A DNA stretch of 64,000 nucleotides from Orientallactaga sibirica (GCA_036365145.1 JAEOAD010001365.1:1138501-1202500), one strand, 5' to 3'; positions 37,411 to 51,149 are shown, counted from the stretch's first letter. A program made the numbers and translations. Notes: a model not told the origin generated them from the letters alone.

Positions 37411-38309
37411 TAATCTCATTTTTGATAGAAGATTCACCAATTTCATAAATTCCCCGTTGGTGCTAGCGAGAACCATGATGGCTCACCCCATCAAAAGCTT
37501 CTTGAACGCGCTCTCACTGTGCCTGCGTTCTGGGCTTCCCCCTGCACTACCCTTCTTTTACCAGGTGCTCCTTCTGGGGTTCCCCAAACAACACTGTTCC
37601 CAGCACATGTTTCAGCCTTGTCAGGGTTCCCTCTTATTCCTGCCCCTCTCCCTTTTCCACATTGCTTTGCTCCAAAGCCTCCCACTTCCCTCCTTGAGAA
37701 CTGGCTCCTGGGGCCCCCTTGAGGATGGAGCCAAGGCCAGGGCTCCTGCTTGGCCACATCTGTCCCTGGACTCCAGCATCGGGGCGTGGCATCCATGGTG
37801 CTGTGGACCTTCCGTGGGGATCCTGAGCGCACGCTCGGAACCTTAGGAGGAACAGGTCCTTGGTGCAGAGACTGCCACAGGGACACTGGGCAATGGGAAG
37901 GCCCCAGACAGGGATTCGGATCTCTTTCACGCCCTGCGTTCCACTGCTTGGGTCAAAAACAGGATGGCACTTTCCTGGGGTTGTGGATAGACTATTCAGA
38001 TGACTAAGCTGAGTGTTTAAAATCTACTTCTTTTCTATTCTTTATGCTTAGACACAGGGTCTCACTGTGTAACCTGGACGGCCTTGATCTCACAGCCTCC
38101 TTCAGCCTCGTAGGTGTTAGGATTACAATTTATTAGCTTAAAATCTATTTCTTCAAAGCCCAAGCCCTTCCCTCAGTGTTAGCCTTGGCTGGAATCTGAA
38201 CTGTCCACTGCAGGCTCATGTTCGTTTCCCCGGAGGGTGGTGACGCCTTGGGAGGCCATATGACAGGCAGAAGTAGGTGGCTGGGCAGAAGTCTTTGTCA
38301 TTGCCTAGA
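37411..38309. other. Single-copy DNA
   Basis: GC-richer, repeat-free sequence has open frames on both strands (for example 37457-37846 on + and 37491-37886 on -) that overlap extensively. None shows a known domain or a clear exon signal. I call no gene. Confidence 0.4.
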
Positions 38310-38500
38310 CACCTCCTCCTGGTCCAGTGTGATGTATTCAGGCTCCGCCTCAGCTCTTACCTCTAGGAACAATATCATGTTTTCGCTGCCATGATGAACT
38401 GGAGACCTCTATAACCCTGATCCCAAATAACCCTTTCCTCCCTTACGTTGTCCTGTCAGGTGGTTTATCCAGCAGTGCAAGAGTAACTAACATACTAGGC
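38310..38500 (+). mobile_element. 3' part of a MaLR-type LTR
   Basis: CTGCCATGATGAACTGGA, CCAAATAACCCTTTCCTCCC and AAGAGTAACTAACA form the typical 3' part of a rodent MaLR LTR. Confidence 0.5.
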
Positions 38501-38555
38501 GTGTCCCAGACCGCGTCTGAATATGATAGCAAACGCGGGTTGTTTGTATACTCAG

Positions 38556-39740
38556 GGCTGGGGAGATGGCTCCTTGCATAATGCACTTGCTCCACAAGCA
38601 CAAGTACCTGAGCCCCCAGAACCCACGTGAGGCCAGACTCCGTGAAGCATGATGTAATCTTAGCACACTTGCTGGAAGGTGGGAGGCGGAGACAGGAGGA
38701 TCAAGAGCACCGGACGGCTATCCTGTTGAATGCAGCGGCAGTGAACAAGAGACCCTGTGTCAAACAACGACTACGTCTAGATTGTCTTCTGACCTCCACA
38801 GGCATGTCATCATGGCCCATGCGCACCCACACCCACATACAAACACACACACATACATAAACATACACACAAACCAAAAACATTTCCTATACAGAATTCC
38901 GTGCCACCGGGGAACTTGGGGAGGGAGATATGGGAATACATATCTGCTCAAATGTGTACTCCCCCAAATTGGTACATGTTATAGTAAGTAAATTATAGTC
39001 CAATAAATTGATTTTTTTCCTAAACAAAAATGCCTTAAAAGATTGGCAAAATTTGCTGGGCATGGTGGAGCATGCCTTTAATCCCAGCCTTTGGGAGGCA
39101 GAGGTAGGAGGATCACTGTGAGTTTGAGGCCACCCTGAGACTACATAGTGAGTCAGCCTGGACTAGAGTAAGACTGTACCTAGAAAAACAAAACAGATCC
39201 TGGTGTGGTGGCTCACGCCTTTAATCCCAGTACTCGGGAGGCAGAGGTGGGAGGATTGCCATGAGTTCGAGGCCACCCTGAGAGAACATAGTGGGTTCCA
39301 GGTCAGCCTCCTGGAGTGAGACTCTACTTTGAAAAACAAAACAAAACAAAAAAAATAAAAAGAAAGAAAGAAAAAAAGATTGGGCTGGAAAAATGGCTTG
39401 GTTGTTAAGACATTTGCCTACAAAGCTAAAGGATCCTGGTTCGATTCTCCAGGACCCACATAAACCAGATGCACGAGGGGCACATGATCTGGAGTTCATT
39501 TGTGGTGGCTAGAGGCCCTGGCGTGCACATTCTCTCTCTGTCTGCCTCTCTTCTATCTCTCTCTCTCTGCTTGCAAATAAATAAATACAACTTAAAAAAA
39601 AGATTGTCAAAATTAGCCAGGTGTGGTGGTACGTGCCTAGAAACCTAGTCCATGTGAAGCTGAGGCAGGAGGATGATGAGTTTAAGATCTGCCTGGGCCA
39701 CACAGCAATGCTAAGTCTCAACACAACAAAAGACTGGCAA
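38556..39740. repeat. Composite SINE, two B1, Dip and B4-like SINEs
   Basis: 38556-38880 is a B2-like composite on + ending in an (AC)-rich tract. 39052-39200 and 39205-39350 are B1 on +, 39382-39585 is Dip on +, and 39612-39740 is B4-like on +. Confidence 0.7.
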
Positions 39741-40642
39741 AAATATTGCTCAGTACCCATATTTACAGGTAAGGGATTATAATACATTTGTCTCTAGTTT
39801 TGGGAATGTTTGGAAGTTTCTGTAAGAAAAATATAAAAGAATTTACTCTTTGCTAGAAAATTTAGCTTGGGGAAGCAAAATATCCTTGGGTTTATAAGAT
39901 TCACTCTTCAATTTTTTCTATTTAACAAGCAATGCACTGAGCACCAATTCTGTGCCCAAAACTGTGCTAGCTATACAGAGAGTTTAGCCAGGTCAGTGTG
40001 AGGCACACAGGGAGTGTAGCTGGGCCACACAGTGCTCTTTCTTTGCTGTGTGCACAGGTGGGTAGAAGGGGACAGTAAACGAACAATCACCCAGGTGAAG
40101 AAGAGTTCCATAATCAAAACAAAGAAGCAAGACTCATGAGACATCACAGACGTTCTGGTGGTGGTTTTTTAAGTTGTTATTTGTTTTTTATTTATTTGAG
40201 AGAGAAGGGGAAGAAGCGGGGGGCGGGGAGAGAATGGATGCTCCAGGGCCTCTAGCCACTGCAAATGAACTCCGGACACATGCGCCACCATGTACATCAG
40301 GCTTATGTGGGTACTGGGGAATTGAACATGGGTCCTTAAGCTTTGCAGGCAAGCACTTTAACCACTAAGCCACCTCTCCAACCCTGTTTCCAGTCATTAA
40401 TGCAAAATACAGCTCTTGTTACAAAGGGAACCAGAGATGGTTTATTCCAGTTCAAATATGAGTGGCCATGGTCCAGAAACCCGGGTTCAGCTTATTGGAT
40501 GACTTGTTCCACTGTGGAAATAGTTACACAAACTTATAGTCACAGGAGAGAAGAGAGTCACACACCAGTGTATTTAGCAAACACACATCAGGTAAGGGGA
40601 AAAGAGCAGAGGGGCAGATCTGTACTATAGGTTTCAGACACA

Positions 40643-40680
<38 letters not shown>

Positions 40681-42029
40681 CGAGGCAGGGTCTCACTCTA
40701 GTTCAGGCTGACCTGGAGTTCACTCTATATTCTCAGTGTGGCCTCGAACTCATGGTGATCCTCCTATCTCTGCCTCCCGAGTGCTGGGATTAAAGGCGTG
40801 TACCACCACGCCCAGCTCAGACACATCTTTTAACACTTCAGCTTTACTTTGGGCTGGTGGAAAGCAGTGTTAGGTAATACATTCCAGAGGTTTTCCCTGC
40901 TGGCCATGAAGATGTTAGGTCAGATGCAGAGGCTGGTATTATGTGGCTATTAAGGAGACTAAAGATAGCCTGAGATCATTTTGGCTCTTGATCTGTGGCA
41001 TTTCATCTCTCCACAATTAAGAGTTCCCTCAGTCAGCCTGTGGAGTCCTCAGCACAGACAAGCTGCTAGAGGACCTGGGTGCACACTGGCTTTCTCTTGT
41101 TCTTGGTAGAAGCATCATCTGTGAGCTTCTTGGAAGGCGACTTAAAGGCAGATTGTTGAGACACTGTTTGCCTCAAAATGTCTAAATCTGTTTACACTCA
41201 GTTGGTTAGTTAAATAGAAGTCTAAGTTAGATAGAGCTCTTTCCAACCATGTGTCCTTCCAACCGCAACTCCTTAACCATAGAATCTATTCTTCCCCCTG
41301 GAAGCCTATGGAATGGATGTTCTGAAATATTATTAATATATATATATTTATTTATTTATGAAAGAGAGAAAAAGGAAAAAGAGAGAGGGAGAGAATGGGC
41401 ATGCCACAGTCTCTAGCCACTGCAAATGAACTCCAGATGCATGCACCACCATGTGCATCTGGCTTACATGGGTTCTGGGGAGTTGAACCTGGGTCCTTAC
41501 GCTTCACAGGTAAGTACCGTAACCACTAAGCCATTTCTCCAGCCCTTATTACTATATTTTAACAATTATACTGAATATTCTGTCTCCTCTGATTGTGTGC
41601 AGATGTGGGAGGTTTTTTGGTAATATCCCTTTGATGTTTTAGTCATTACTGTATTATTAGTTTCTCTTTTGTGGATTTCTAGATCTATCATTTAATTTTC
41701 TTTTTTCTTACCATCAGTGTTTGGCATTCTATTCAACTGTGTAGCGGTTTTCCTCTTCATGTAACACTTGTGATTAATAAACCATTCACCAGGTCAAGGA
41801 TTCTTTTCCTAGGAGATTTTTTTTTCCCTAGGAGATTTTAATTTTGAATTTCTAAAATTTGTTAACACTTGTAGTTAATACACTATTCACCATATAAAGG
41901 ATTTTCATTTCCTGGGAGATTCTAATCATGAATCAATGTTGACATTTTTAGAATTTACTTTTGACGTTTAATTTGTTAATTGGTTGGATTGCATTTATTT
42001 AGTTCCTGTGTTAACCATCTTTAAAATCC
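39741..42029. other. Intergenic DNA with scattered SINEs
   Basis: 40170-40385 is Dip on -. 40645-40818 is B1 on - with an unusually long poly(T) of about 36 bases. 41335-41546 is Dip on -. The remaining stretches show no gene. 41765-41800 and 41865-41900 share a short diverged duplication (ACACTTGT.ATTAAT..ACCATTCACC). Confidence 0.55.
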
Positions 42030-43520
42030 TGTCTGGAGAGATGGCTCAGCTGTTTAAGGCACTTGCCTGCAAAGCTAACGACCCTGGTTTAATTCCCCAG
42101 TACCCACATAAAGTCAGATGCACAATGTGGCACATGCATCTGGAATTTGTTTGCTGCATCAAGAGGTCCTAGTGCCCCCATTCTCTCTCCCTTTCTCTTC
42201 CTCCCTCCCTGTCCCCCTCTCTCTCCCCTTTCTGTCTCCCTTTGATTGCAAATTAAAAAAAATATATTTTCCAGGCATGGTGGCACACGCCTTTGATCCC
42301 AGCACTTGGGAAGCAGAGGTAGGAGGATCGCCATAAGTTCGAGGCCACCCTGAGACTACATAGTGAATTCCAGGTCAGCCTGGGCTAGAGTGAGACCCTG
42401 CCTTGAAAAACCAAGTATATATATTTAAGCCGGGTGTGGTGACACACACTTTTAATTACAGCACTTGAGAGGCAGAGGTAGGAGGATCACTGTGAGTTTA
42501 AGGCCACCCTGAGACTACATAGTGAATTCCAGGCCAGCCTGGACTAGAGCAAGATCCTATCTTGAAAAACCAAAATAAATAAATAAATAAAAGTTTTTAA
42601 AAATCTTGGCGTAAAGCTGGGCGTGGTGGTGCACGCCTTTAATCCCAGCACTCGGGAGGCAGAGGTAGGAGGATCGCCAAGAGTTCGAGGCCACTCTGAG
42701 ACTACATAGTTAATTCCAGGTCAGCCTGGACCAGAGTGAGACCCTACCTCGCAAAACCAAAAACAAAAACAAAAAAAAAAAATCTTGGCATAAACTGGAC
42801 TACAAATTTCACTCTGTTCTTTTTTGGTGTTTCAAGGTAGCGTCTCACTCTAGCCCTGACCTGGAATTCACTATGTAGTCTCAGGCTGACCATGAACTCA
42901 CAGTAATCCTCCTACCTCTGCCTCCAAAGTGCTGCGATTAAAGGCGTGCGCCACCACACCCAGCTTTTCTGTTCGTATCATATTTAGGTGTTTGCATCCA
43001 TGTTTTATAATTCTCTTTCTTCACCATGAAAATTCATATAGTTGTCAGATCTTGAAATCAAGGAAATACTAGCCTAATTAAATAAATTAGGAAACCGTCC
43101 CTCATTTTGGGGGGAAATGTTTCATTTTAGATTAGAGTTAGCATTTCCCTGAATGTTTGGTACAATACCCTATTCAAAAACCTCTTGGTGCCAGGCATGG
43201 TGGCACACACCTGTGATCCAGCTCTTGGAAGGGGGAAACAAGAGGATCAGGAATTCAAGGTCAACCTTGGCTACATAGCAAGTACACAGCCAGCCTGGCT
43301 GCATGAGATCAGGTCTCAAAAAAGAACACCAACAGGGCTAGAGAGATGCCTTAGTGGTTAAGGCACTTACCTGCAAAGCCAAGGATCCAGGTTCAAATCC
43401 CCAGGACCCACATAACCCAGATGCACAAGGTGGTGCATGCATCTGGAGTTTGGTTGCAGTGGCTAGAGGCCCTGGTTCACCCATTCTCTATCTCTCTGTC
43501 TCTGTCCCTGCCTCCTTCTC

Positions 43521-43592
<72 letters not shown>

Positions 43593-43740
43593 TTTTTTTC
43601 GAGGTAGGGTCTCACTCTAGCCCAGGCTGACCTGGGATCCACTATGTAGTCTCAGGGTGGCCTCGAACTCACAGTGACCCTCCTACCTCTGCCTCCCGAG
43701 TGCTGGGATTAAAGGCGTGCGCCACCATGCCCGGCAAAAA
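42030..43740. repeat. SINE cluster with (TA)n microsatellite
   Basis: 42030-42260 is Dip on +. 42272-42420, 42427-42600 and 42610-42782 are B1 on +. 42822-42966 is B1 on -. 43190-43330 is a B4 part on +, and 43337-43523 is Dip on +. (TA)n with poly(T) covers 43524-43599, and 43600-43740 is B1 on -. The (TA)n joins the Dip tail to the poly(T) of the inverted B1. Confidence 0.8.
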
Positions 43741-44381
43741 AAAATTTTTTTTTAAATCCTTTTAGTCTGTATTTTTGTATACATGTTTGATGGAATTATG
43801 AGAAGCAGGGGACAGAATTTTTGCATATGTGTGTGTGGTCTGCATGTATGTGAGTTTGTGTGTGTGGGTGCATGTGTGTGTATGCGTTCTTTGGCTACTC
43901 TCCTCTGTATTTCCCGAGGCAGGGCCTCTCACTTGAACTCAGAGCTCCATGATTTAGCTAGTCTAGCCAGCCAGCTTGTTCTGGGAATGAGTATCCCCCA
44001 CCTGAACTCTGGCATTATAGGTGGGCTGCCGCCCAGCACTTAAACAGGTACTGGGGACCCAATCTCTGGTCCTCGTGCTTTTACAAGTGCTGTAGCCACT
44101 GAGCCAGTCCCCCCACCCCTGGAATATTTTTTTTACTTGTTATATGATTAGTTATAGTTGGTGTTTTTCTTGAATACATTTTACATTCTTAGGAATTGGT
44201 TCCACTGCATCTAAGTGATACACATAATGACAAAAAGTTGACCCCAGTATACTCTATCATTTTGCTATCTGTACAATAAGTACCTTTCTTCCTTTACATT
44301 CTTTTTAGTTCTCTGTCTGTCTCTCTCTCCTATCAATGTTTTCAGTTTTGTTAATATTCTATGTGATAAAAATAACATAAC
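43741..44381. other. Intergenic DNA with GT-rich tract and old SINE
   Basis: 43826-43885 is (TG)-rich. About 43890-44120 is a degraded SINE on - (GGACCCAATCTCTGGTCCTC to GCCACTGAGCCAGTCCCCCC). The rest is unassigned. Confidence 0.45.
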
Positions 44382-46000
44382 TGGGCGTGGTGGCGCACGC
44401 CGTTAATCCCAGCACTTGGGTGGCAGAAGTAGGAGGATTGCCATGAGTCTGAGGCCACCCTGAGACTACAGAGTGAATTCCAGGTCAGTCTGGACTAGAG
44501 CAAGACACTTCCTTGATAAACAAAAAAAGGGGGGGCCAACGCTGGAAAAATGGCTTAGCAGTTAAGGTGCTTGCCTGCAAAGTCAAAGGACCACAGTTTG
44601 ATTCCCCAGGACCCACATAAGCCAGATGCACAAGGTGGCACATGCATGTGGAGTTCATTTGCAGTGGCTGGAAGCCCTTGTGTGCCCATAATCTCATTCT
44701 TTCAACCTCTATCTGCTCTCTCTTTCTCTCTCTCTCAAATAAATAAATTTTTTTAAAAAAGAAAGAATGTATACTCTTTCCTTATTGATATCACTTTTTT
44801 TCTTAGTGTATGCAAGTTTATAATCTTTATGTTTTTGAGTTTTTTTGGTGAACTTGACTTTACATTGCTATATTATGGCTACATTTTCTTTTTTTCTTTT
44901 TTTTAATTTTTTTATATTTATTTTTATTTTGGAGAGAGACACAGAGAGAGACAGAGAGGGAGAGGGAGACAGATAGAGATGGGTGCACAGAAGCCTCTCA
45001 GCTGCTATGAACGAAATCCAGATGCGTGCGCCCCTTGTGGTCAGGTGCAGCATTGCGCCCTTGCGTCACTTTGCATCTGGCTAAACGTGGGACCTGGAGA
45101 CTGGAACCAGTGTTCTTAGGCTTAGGAGGCAGGTGCCTTAACCTCTAAGCCATCTCTCCAGCCCTCTTTTTTTCTTTTTTTAACATTTTATTTTTTTTTA
45201 TTTATTAGAGAGAGTGAAAGAGAGGGAGAGAGAGAGAGAGAATGGGCACACCAAAGCCTCTAGCCACTGCAAATGAGCTCCAGATGCATGCGCCACCTTG
45301 TGCATCTGGTTTTGGTGGGCACTGGAGAATCAAACCTGGGTCCTTAGGCTTCACAGGCAATTGCCTTAACTGCTAAACCATCTCTCCAACCCTGGTTTGT
45401 TTTTTTTTTTTTTTTTTCTTTTACAGAGAGCCAGAGAGAGAGAGAGAATTGGCATGCCAGGGCCGCAGCCACTGCAATCGAATTCCAGATGCTTGCACCA
45501 CCTGATGGGCATGTGTGACCTTGCACTTGTGCACTTTGTGCATCTGGCTAATGTAGGACCTGGAGAATCGAACATGGGTCCTTAGGCTTCGCAGGCCAGT
45601 GCCTTAACTGCTAAGCCATCTCTCCAGCCCTGTATTTATTTATTTATTTTGAAAGAGGGACAGATAGAAAAAGAGCAGAGGCAGATGGAGAGAATGGGCA
45701 TGTCAGGGCCTCATAGCCATTGCAAATGAACTCCAGACACATGGGTCCCTTGTGCACCTGGCTTTACATGGGTACTGGGGAATCCAACCTGGGTCCTTTG
45801 GCTTTTGCCTTAATTGCTAAGTCATCTTTCCAGTCCCCCTGTTTTTGAGGTCAGCTCTCTCTCTATCCTAGGCTGACCTGGAACTCACTCTGTAGCCCAG
45901 AGTTAAGGCTTTGAACCACAAAGCCATAGTGATCCTCCTATGCCAGCCTCCTGTGTTTGGGTTATAGGCAGGAGCCACTGTGTCCAGATATTGTTAAGTT
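44382..46000. repeat. SINE cluster
   Basis: 44382-44530 is B1 on + and 44540-44750 Dip on +. 44890-45163 is the long Dip variant on -. 45180-45393, 45400-45630 and 45632-45837 are Dip on -. 45845-46000 is a diverged B-type element on -. Confidence 0.78.
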
Positions 46001-46585
46001 GTATTTTAGTGCTATCCTGTGTGAGTTTTTTAAACTGAAACCAATGGAAGTGTTTGTTTTCACTTTTTTTTATTTTGGACAGGGTCTTGTTATGCAGTCT
46101 AAGCTGTCGTCCACCTCGTGATCCTCCTGCCTCAGCCTCCTGGGGATGACCTCAGTTGGGATGTCCAGTCCCCCACCTCTAAAGCCACCTCTTGTTTCTC
46201 TTAGGACAGTGACTGAAAGGGGCTCTTCCCATGCCAACCTACCAGAAGCTTTGTGCCTCTGTCTGGCAGGACTGTCCCTGATTTCCTGCCATATTCTTAA
46301 TTCACAGGAACAAGGCAGGCTGTTTAACCTTCCTTCCCCCCAGCTGGGCCCAGCCTCCTCCCTGGCAGGCAGGCGGCTTCCTATCCAGACAAGAGTGTGA
46401 ACTCCTCCAGCACCCAGTCCCTGGCCCCAGACAACGATGCCAGGCAGTTCTGGGAAGAGTCCAGCTGCCGGCCTGTTCCTCCCACTCTTCCTGTTCCAAA
46501 CAAGTGGCTACTTGGTGTGTCCAGCAGCTCGAGTCTCTGCTGGGTCTGACACCATTACCATGGGTGTGCTTCTTTCCTGCCTTCT
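46001..46585. other. Single-copy DNA
   Basis: 46060-46145 is a SINE fragment. 46146-46585 is GC-rich and repeat-free with overlapping open frames on both strands. No splice-bounded coding signal is convincing. Confidence 0.4.
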
Positions 46586-48010
46586 AAGTGGCCACATGCA
46601 TCTGGAGTTTGCCGTGACAAGAGGCCCTGCCATGACCATTCCTTCTCTCTCCCTCCTCCCTCCCTCTCTCTCTGTTTGTAAATAAATAAATAAAAATGTT
46701 TTTTAGGGCTGGAGAGATGACTTAGCAGTTAAGGACTTGCCCACAAAGCCAAAGGACCTAGGTTTGATTCCCCAGGACCCACGTAAGCCAGATGCACAAG
46801 GTGGCGCATGCGTCTGGAGTTCGTTTGCAGTGGCTGGAGGCCCTGGCATGCCCATTCCCTTTCTCTCTGTATCTCTCAAATAAATAAGTAAAAATAAAAT
46901 ATTTTAAAAATACTCCTTGGGAGCCCTGACTAGTAGCTTCCTGTAACGGGGCTTGGTGCTAGGTGTGTGCCCCAGCAGGTCACTTGGCATGTCTCGTTAG
47001 ACTTTTCTCAAACCCCCCCCCGAAGTGGCTAGTAGTTTTGTTTTGTTTGGTTTGGTTGGTTGGTTGGTTGGTTGGTTTTTCTGAGATAGGGTTTCACTCT
47101 GGCCCAGGCTGACCTGGGATTCACTGTGTAGTCTCAGGCTGGCCTCGAACTCACAGTGATCGTCCTACCTCTGCCTTCCAAGTGCTGGGATTAAAGGCGT
47201 GCGCCACCACGCCCGGCACTAGTAATGTTTTCCACGCTGTGCAGATGAGGACTGTAAACCTGCGTGACAGGGACCTTATTTGCAATTTATATTCCCTTTT
47301 CCTTTTCTTCTGTTTTTCTTTCTTTTCTATTTTTGCAGTGCTGGGCCTCACACATCAGGCAAGTGCTCTACCAGTGATTCACATCTCTATCCCTCTTTTT
47401 ACTTTATTTAAAACAATATTTTATTTTCCTTTATTTATTTGAGAGAGAGAAATAGGCATGGGGGAGAGAGGAGAGAGAGAGAGAGAGAGAGAGAATGGGC
47501 ACGCCAGGGCCTCCAGCCGCTGCATATGAACTCCAGATGTGTGGGTCCCCTGTGCATCTTATGTGGGTTCTGGGGAATTGAACCTGGGTCCTTAGGCTTC
47601 ACAGGCAAGCGCCTTAAACACTAAGCCATTTCGCCAGCCCTTTACTTTTAATTTTGAGGCAGGGTCTCAGTCAGCTGACTGGGCCTGAACTCAGAAACCT
47701 AGGCTGGTATTGAACTTAAGGTCTTTCAGCCTTCATTTCCTGGGTTTAAAGGCTTGTGACCCCAAGTTTAATTCCCATTGTAGAAGTTCATCTTACAATG
47801 AGTACATTGGTACAAGAGAAAGCCTGGGAAATTATTACCTTTATCAAAAGTTTTCCACCTAAAGCTGGGCGTGGTGGCACAGGCCTTTAATCCCAGCACT
47901 CAGGAGGCAGAGGTAAGAGGATCGCTGTGAGTTCGAGGCCACCCTGAAAACTACACAGTGAATTCTGAGTTAGAGTGAAACCCTACCTCAAAAACAAAAC
48001 AAAACAAAAC
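46586..48010. repeat. Dip and B1 SINEs
   Basis: 46586-46695 is the 3' half of a Dip on + whose 5' half is absent. 46705-46910 is Dip on +, 47055-47220 B1 on - following a (GGTT)n tract, 47400-47640 Dip on -, and 47862-48010 B1 on +. Confidence 0.75.
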
Positions 48011-48889
48011 AAGTCTTCCACCTGTGTGAGAACAAGCAAGTCTGCCGGGCACTGTGGGAGTGGAGATGCTGAGTGTGGCCCGGGCTGGAGAATTTCCTGG
48101 CTGTAGGTGGCTCAGCGTGCTCCCATTTGTCAGTCTGCTAAACTGTTCCTGCGTCATGGTTAGAGTCATTCTCTGGAAGGTTCCATCTTACTACTTCAGA
48201 AAAGTAGTCAAGATTAACCACAACCTTGTACCACAGAGCTGCTGTCCTGTAAGGCCAGCTCCTGCCCAGAATCAAGCCTGAGCCCCTCAGCATGGCCGTC
48301 TTTCACTTCCTTGTTTTGGACCATGAGAACCGGCAAGAGAGCAGCCCCAGGCGAGGACAGCCCCAGTCCACCCTCTGTGCAGGAAGTGCTGCTGCCTCTC
48401 TGCCCACTGCTCCCTGGCAGTGAACTTAAACTGCATCTTTTTCTACTCTGATGTGACGTGGGTCAATTCTTTCACCATCCACGATTCTTACCTACCACAC
48501 CATCTCATCGCTGAAAGAGAGCCTCTGCCATGTTGAAGATTTCCTGAAAATGTGTCCACTCGAGGTGACTTATGGGATGGCATTGCCACCAGGTATTATA
48601 GAGCCCTCTATGATGGTATTTTCTGCATAAAATATGATATTTCAGTTTCTCGTGAAAATGTACTCAGATGGTTAGAAAAAACAACTTCCTTTGGTTTTGG
48701 AAGAGAGCAAAGGCCATGAGTTCTTAGAACATAACTGTGTCTCTTGCAGTGTGTGCGATGGGAACAACATGCATGAATTGAGAACAAAAAAAACAGGAAA
48801 GTAGGTGTTGAGAAGGAAGTGGAGGAAAAAGAAGGAGCCTTCAGGAGGTCAAATCTTCAATGCCCTGGTTGATGAAGTGAACTTTTTAA
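48011..48889. other. Single-copy DNA, possible decayed coding piece
   Basis: From about 48420 to 48722 one + frame is open except for one TGA, and reads plausible protein (for example FFYSDVTWVNSF, WDGIATRYYRALYDG). I do not recognise it. A chance open frame or an old pseudogene exon are both possible. Confidence 0.25.
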
Positions 48890-49285
48890 AAAAGCTTTTA
48901 AAAATTAATTAAATTATTTATTTATTAGAGGCAGAGAGAGGGAGAGAGAAAGAGAGAGAATGGGCGCAACAGGGCCTCAGATGTTCGTGAGAAGCAGAGG
49001 CCAGCCACACTGTCTAGCTCACCACAGAAGGTGTCTGGGGAGGGACCTATCCAGCTTGTCTGGACACTGATTAGCATACAGGAACACCTCCATCTTGCAG
49101 AAATGGAGCAGGTTAGCCCAAAGGAGAACCTCAAGATGGGAACCAAGAATTGAGAATGGCACAGCAAAGGAGTTGGGGCCAGGCATGGTGGCACATGTCT
49201 GTCTCCCCAAACCTTGGGAGTCTGAGGCAGGAGGGTCACCAGTTCAAAGGCAGTTGGGGTTACATATCAAGACTCTTTCTCAAAT
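48890..49285. repeat. Partial Dip and B1-like SINE
   Basis: 48890-48990 is the tail part of a Dip on -. 49178-49285 is a diverged B1/B4 body on +. Confidence 0.5.
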
Positions 49286-49699
49286 GTAAAAATGGAGTTG
49301 GGACTTTCCTGAGAGAAAGTGTAGGATGGAGTTTGGTCAAAACCAGACACACGTGTGGGTGAAAAAAACCATCTTATGTACACAGAGAATGAGGGTGAGA
49401 TTTGATATGATGTCAAAACTCACCGGGTGGGAGGACTCAGGGGAAAACTCAAAGACCCAGTCCCTTGGAAACTATAGATGCAAGAGTCAGGTGGTGGGCC
49501 TCAATGTGTGAACCACTGCATGGCTGCTCTGTGGACACCTACGTGGGGGTGGAAAATGTCTACTCACCACAGAGCCTATTATGCATCAATTGTCACGTGG
49601 GAACTTCCACAGAGATACCATAAACTCTGGACACTCAACCCGTCACCCATCTCTGTTGGGACTCTACTCGTCAGTCTCATGACCCTGGTAGTTCCCTGA

Positions 49700-50085
49700 A
49701 TGTTATTGTTTGAATCTTAAATGTCCCTCAGACCCCTGTGTTCAAAGCTTAGTCCCAGCGTGGTATTATGGAGAGGTGATGGAACCTTTGAGAGGCGGGC
49801 CTACTAGGAGAAAGTTAAGTCACTGAGGCGTGTCCTTGGAGGGAATAGTCGGACCTGGGCCCCGTTTCTTCCTCTTTTATTTGCATTCCATCATAAAGTG
49901 AATGGCTTTGCCCCCTGTACACTTCCACCATGATGCGCTGGGCTTACCACCAGTCCAAAGCAATGGAGACAATGGCTCAGGGACTGAAACCTCCCAAACC
50001 ATGAGCCTAAACAAACCTTTTCTCTTTAGATGCTGTTTATCTTGAATATTTGTCACGGTAACATCAAGCTGACTAACAGTGGTTT
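49700..50085 (+). mobile_element. Solo MaLR-type LTR
   Basis: It begins ATGTTATTGTTTGAATCTTA, continues with TGGAACCTTTGAGAGGCGGG and ends AAGCTGACTAACAG. This is the general MaLR LTR layout and was probably left by LTR-LTR recombination. Confidence 0.5.
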
Positions 50086-50356
50086 TTTGTTTTTTTTTTT
50101 CCAATTCACAGAACTTTTAGGCTAAGGAAATAGGAGGAGGGGAATTCTTAGGAAATGCTGCTCTGTTTGAGATTTAATTTCCACACACGTGCTTTCCTGT
50201 TTCCAAGTTCACTGGGCTGAAATGGGTTCCTTCTCGCCACACTCCTAACTGCAGCCATGCGCTTTACTGAGAAAACTATTTGCAAAGGCATAGACCAGGA
50301 AGCCTGAAGAGAGCACTGGCTAGAATTTGGCCCAGTTCCCCAAAATAATTCAACTC

Positions 50357-50358
<2 letters not shown>

Positions 50359-50390
<32 letters not shown>
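50359..50390 (+). repeat. (GA)n microsatellite
   Basis: About 16 uninterrupted GA dinucleotides. Confidence 0.95.
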
Positions 50391-50393
<3 letters not shown>

Positions 50394-50784
50394 CATCTAC
50401 CTGGATGTCTTTGGTAGATACTAACCCAGAGCCAGGACGAAGGTGGGCTCTGGGGAGAGGTGTGCCAGCAAGGTGAGGATGGTGTGGCTGTGAGCAGTCA
50501 CCATTTGTGCAGGGCACACTTGCATAGCTAGCTGGAGGGCTGCTTGGCCACGTGCCTACTAGACCATTCTGTTGGAGTTCCCATGGAAGTTTTTCTTGAA
50601 AGAGCTTTCCATGTTTCTCTTCGAAAACACTCTTATTTTAATTCTCCGCTGTCCCTTCAGTCGCTAAAACACAGGCTGAACTTGATGCTGGGCCCCGTTC
50701 CTCAGCATGACCTGAGCAGCGAGCATCACACAGAGATGAGGAGGCCTATCAAAATGCAGACAGTAACCATATGTGGCAACTTTG

Positions 50785-51095
50785 CAAAACAGTACAGGCT
50801 GATATGAGTTACCCAAAATTCTTGAGGCCATTTGGGAATATTTATGTGTACATGATGAGACATTTTAGGGGTGGGACCCAGCTTACCTACGAAATTCACC
50901 TAGGTTTCAGGCATACTTTTTACACATTACCTGAAGATCATCTTATACAATATTTTTAATAATTTTGCCCATGAAACCAAGTCGATATATCGTGAACCAT
51001 CAGACATGTGGTATCATGTTTATGCTAAAAAATTCAGATCATGGAGTATTTGGAGTTTCAGATGCTCATGTATGGGGACCTCAGCCTGTGTAGTC
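50785..51095 (+). repeat. Ancient dispersed element, family unassigned
   Basis: The words GGAATATTTATGTGTACATG, GGGTGGGACCCA and CAATATTTTTAATAATTTTG are hallmarks of a widespread old mammalian element. I remember the sequence but not with certainty the family name. The flanks are diverged. Confidence 0.4.
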
Positions 51096-51149
51096 CTGGT
51101 AGCAACTGCTGGCTGTAGTAGAATAGTCAGAGGCTCCGGATGAGTTTTT

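Noticed and set aside
37457..37886. Overlapping 129- and 131-codon frames on opposite strands
   Set aside because: No domain, no splice context and no start context. GC-rich single-copy sequence yields such pairs by chance.
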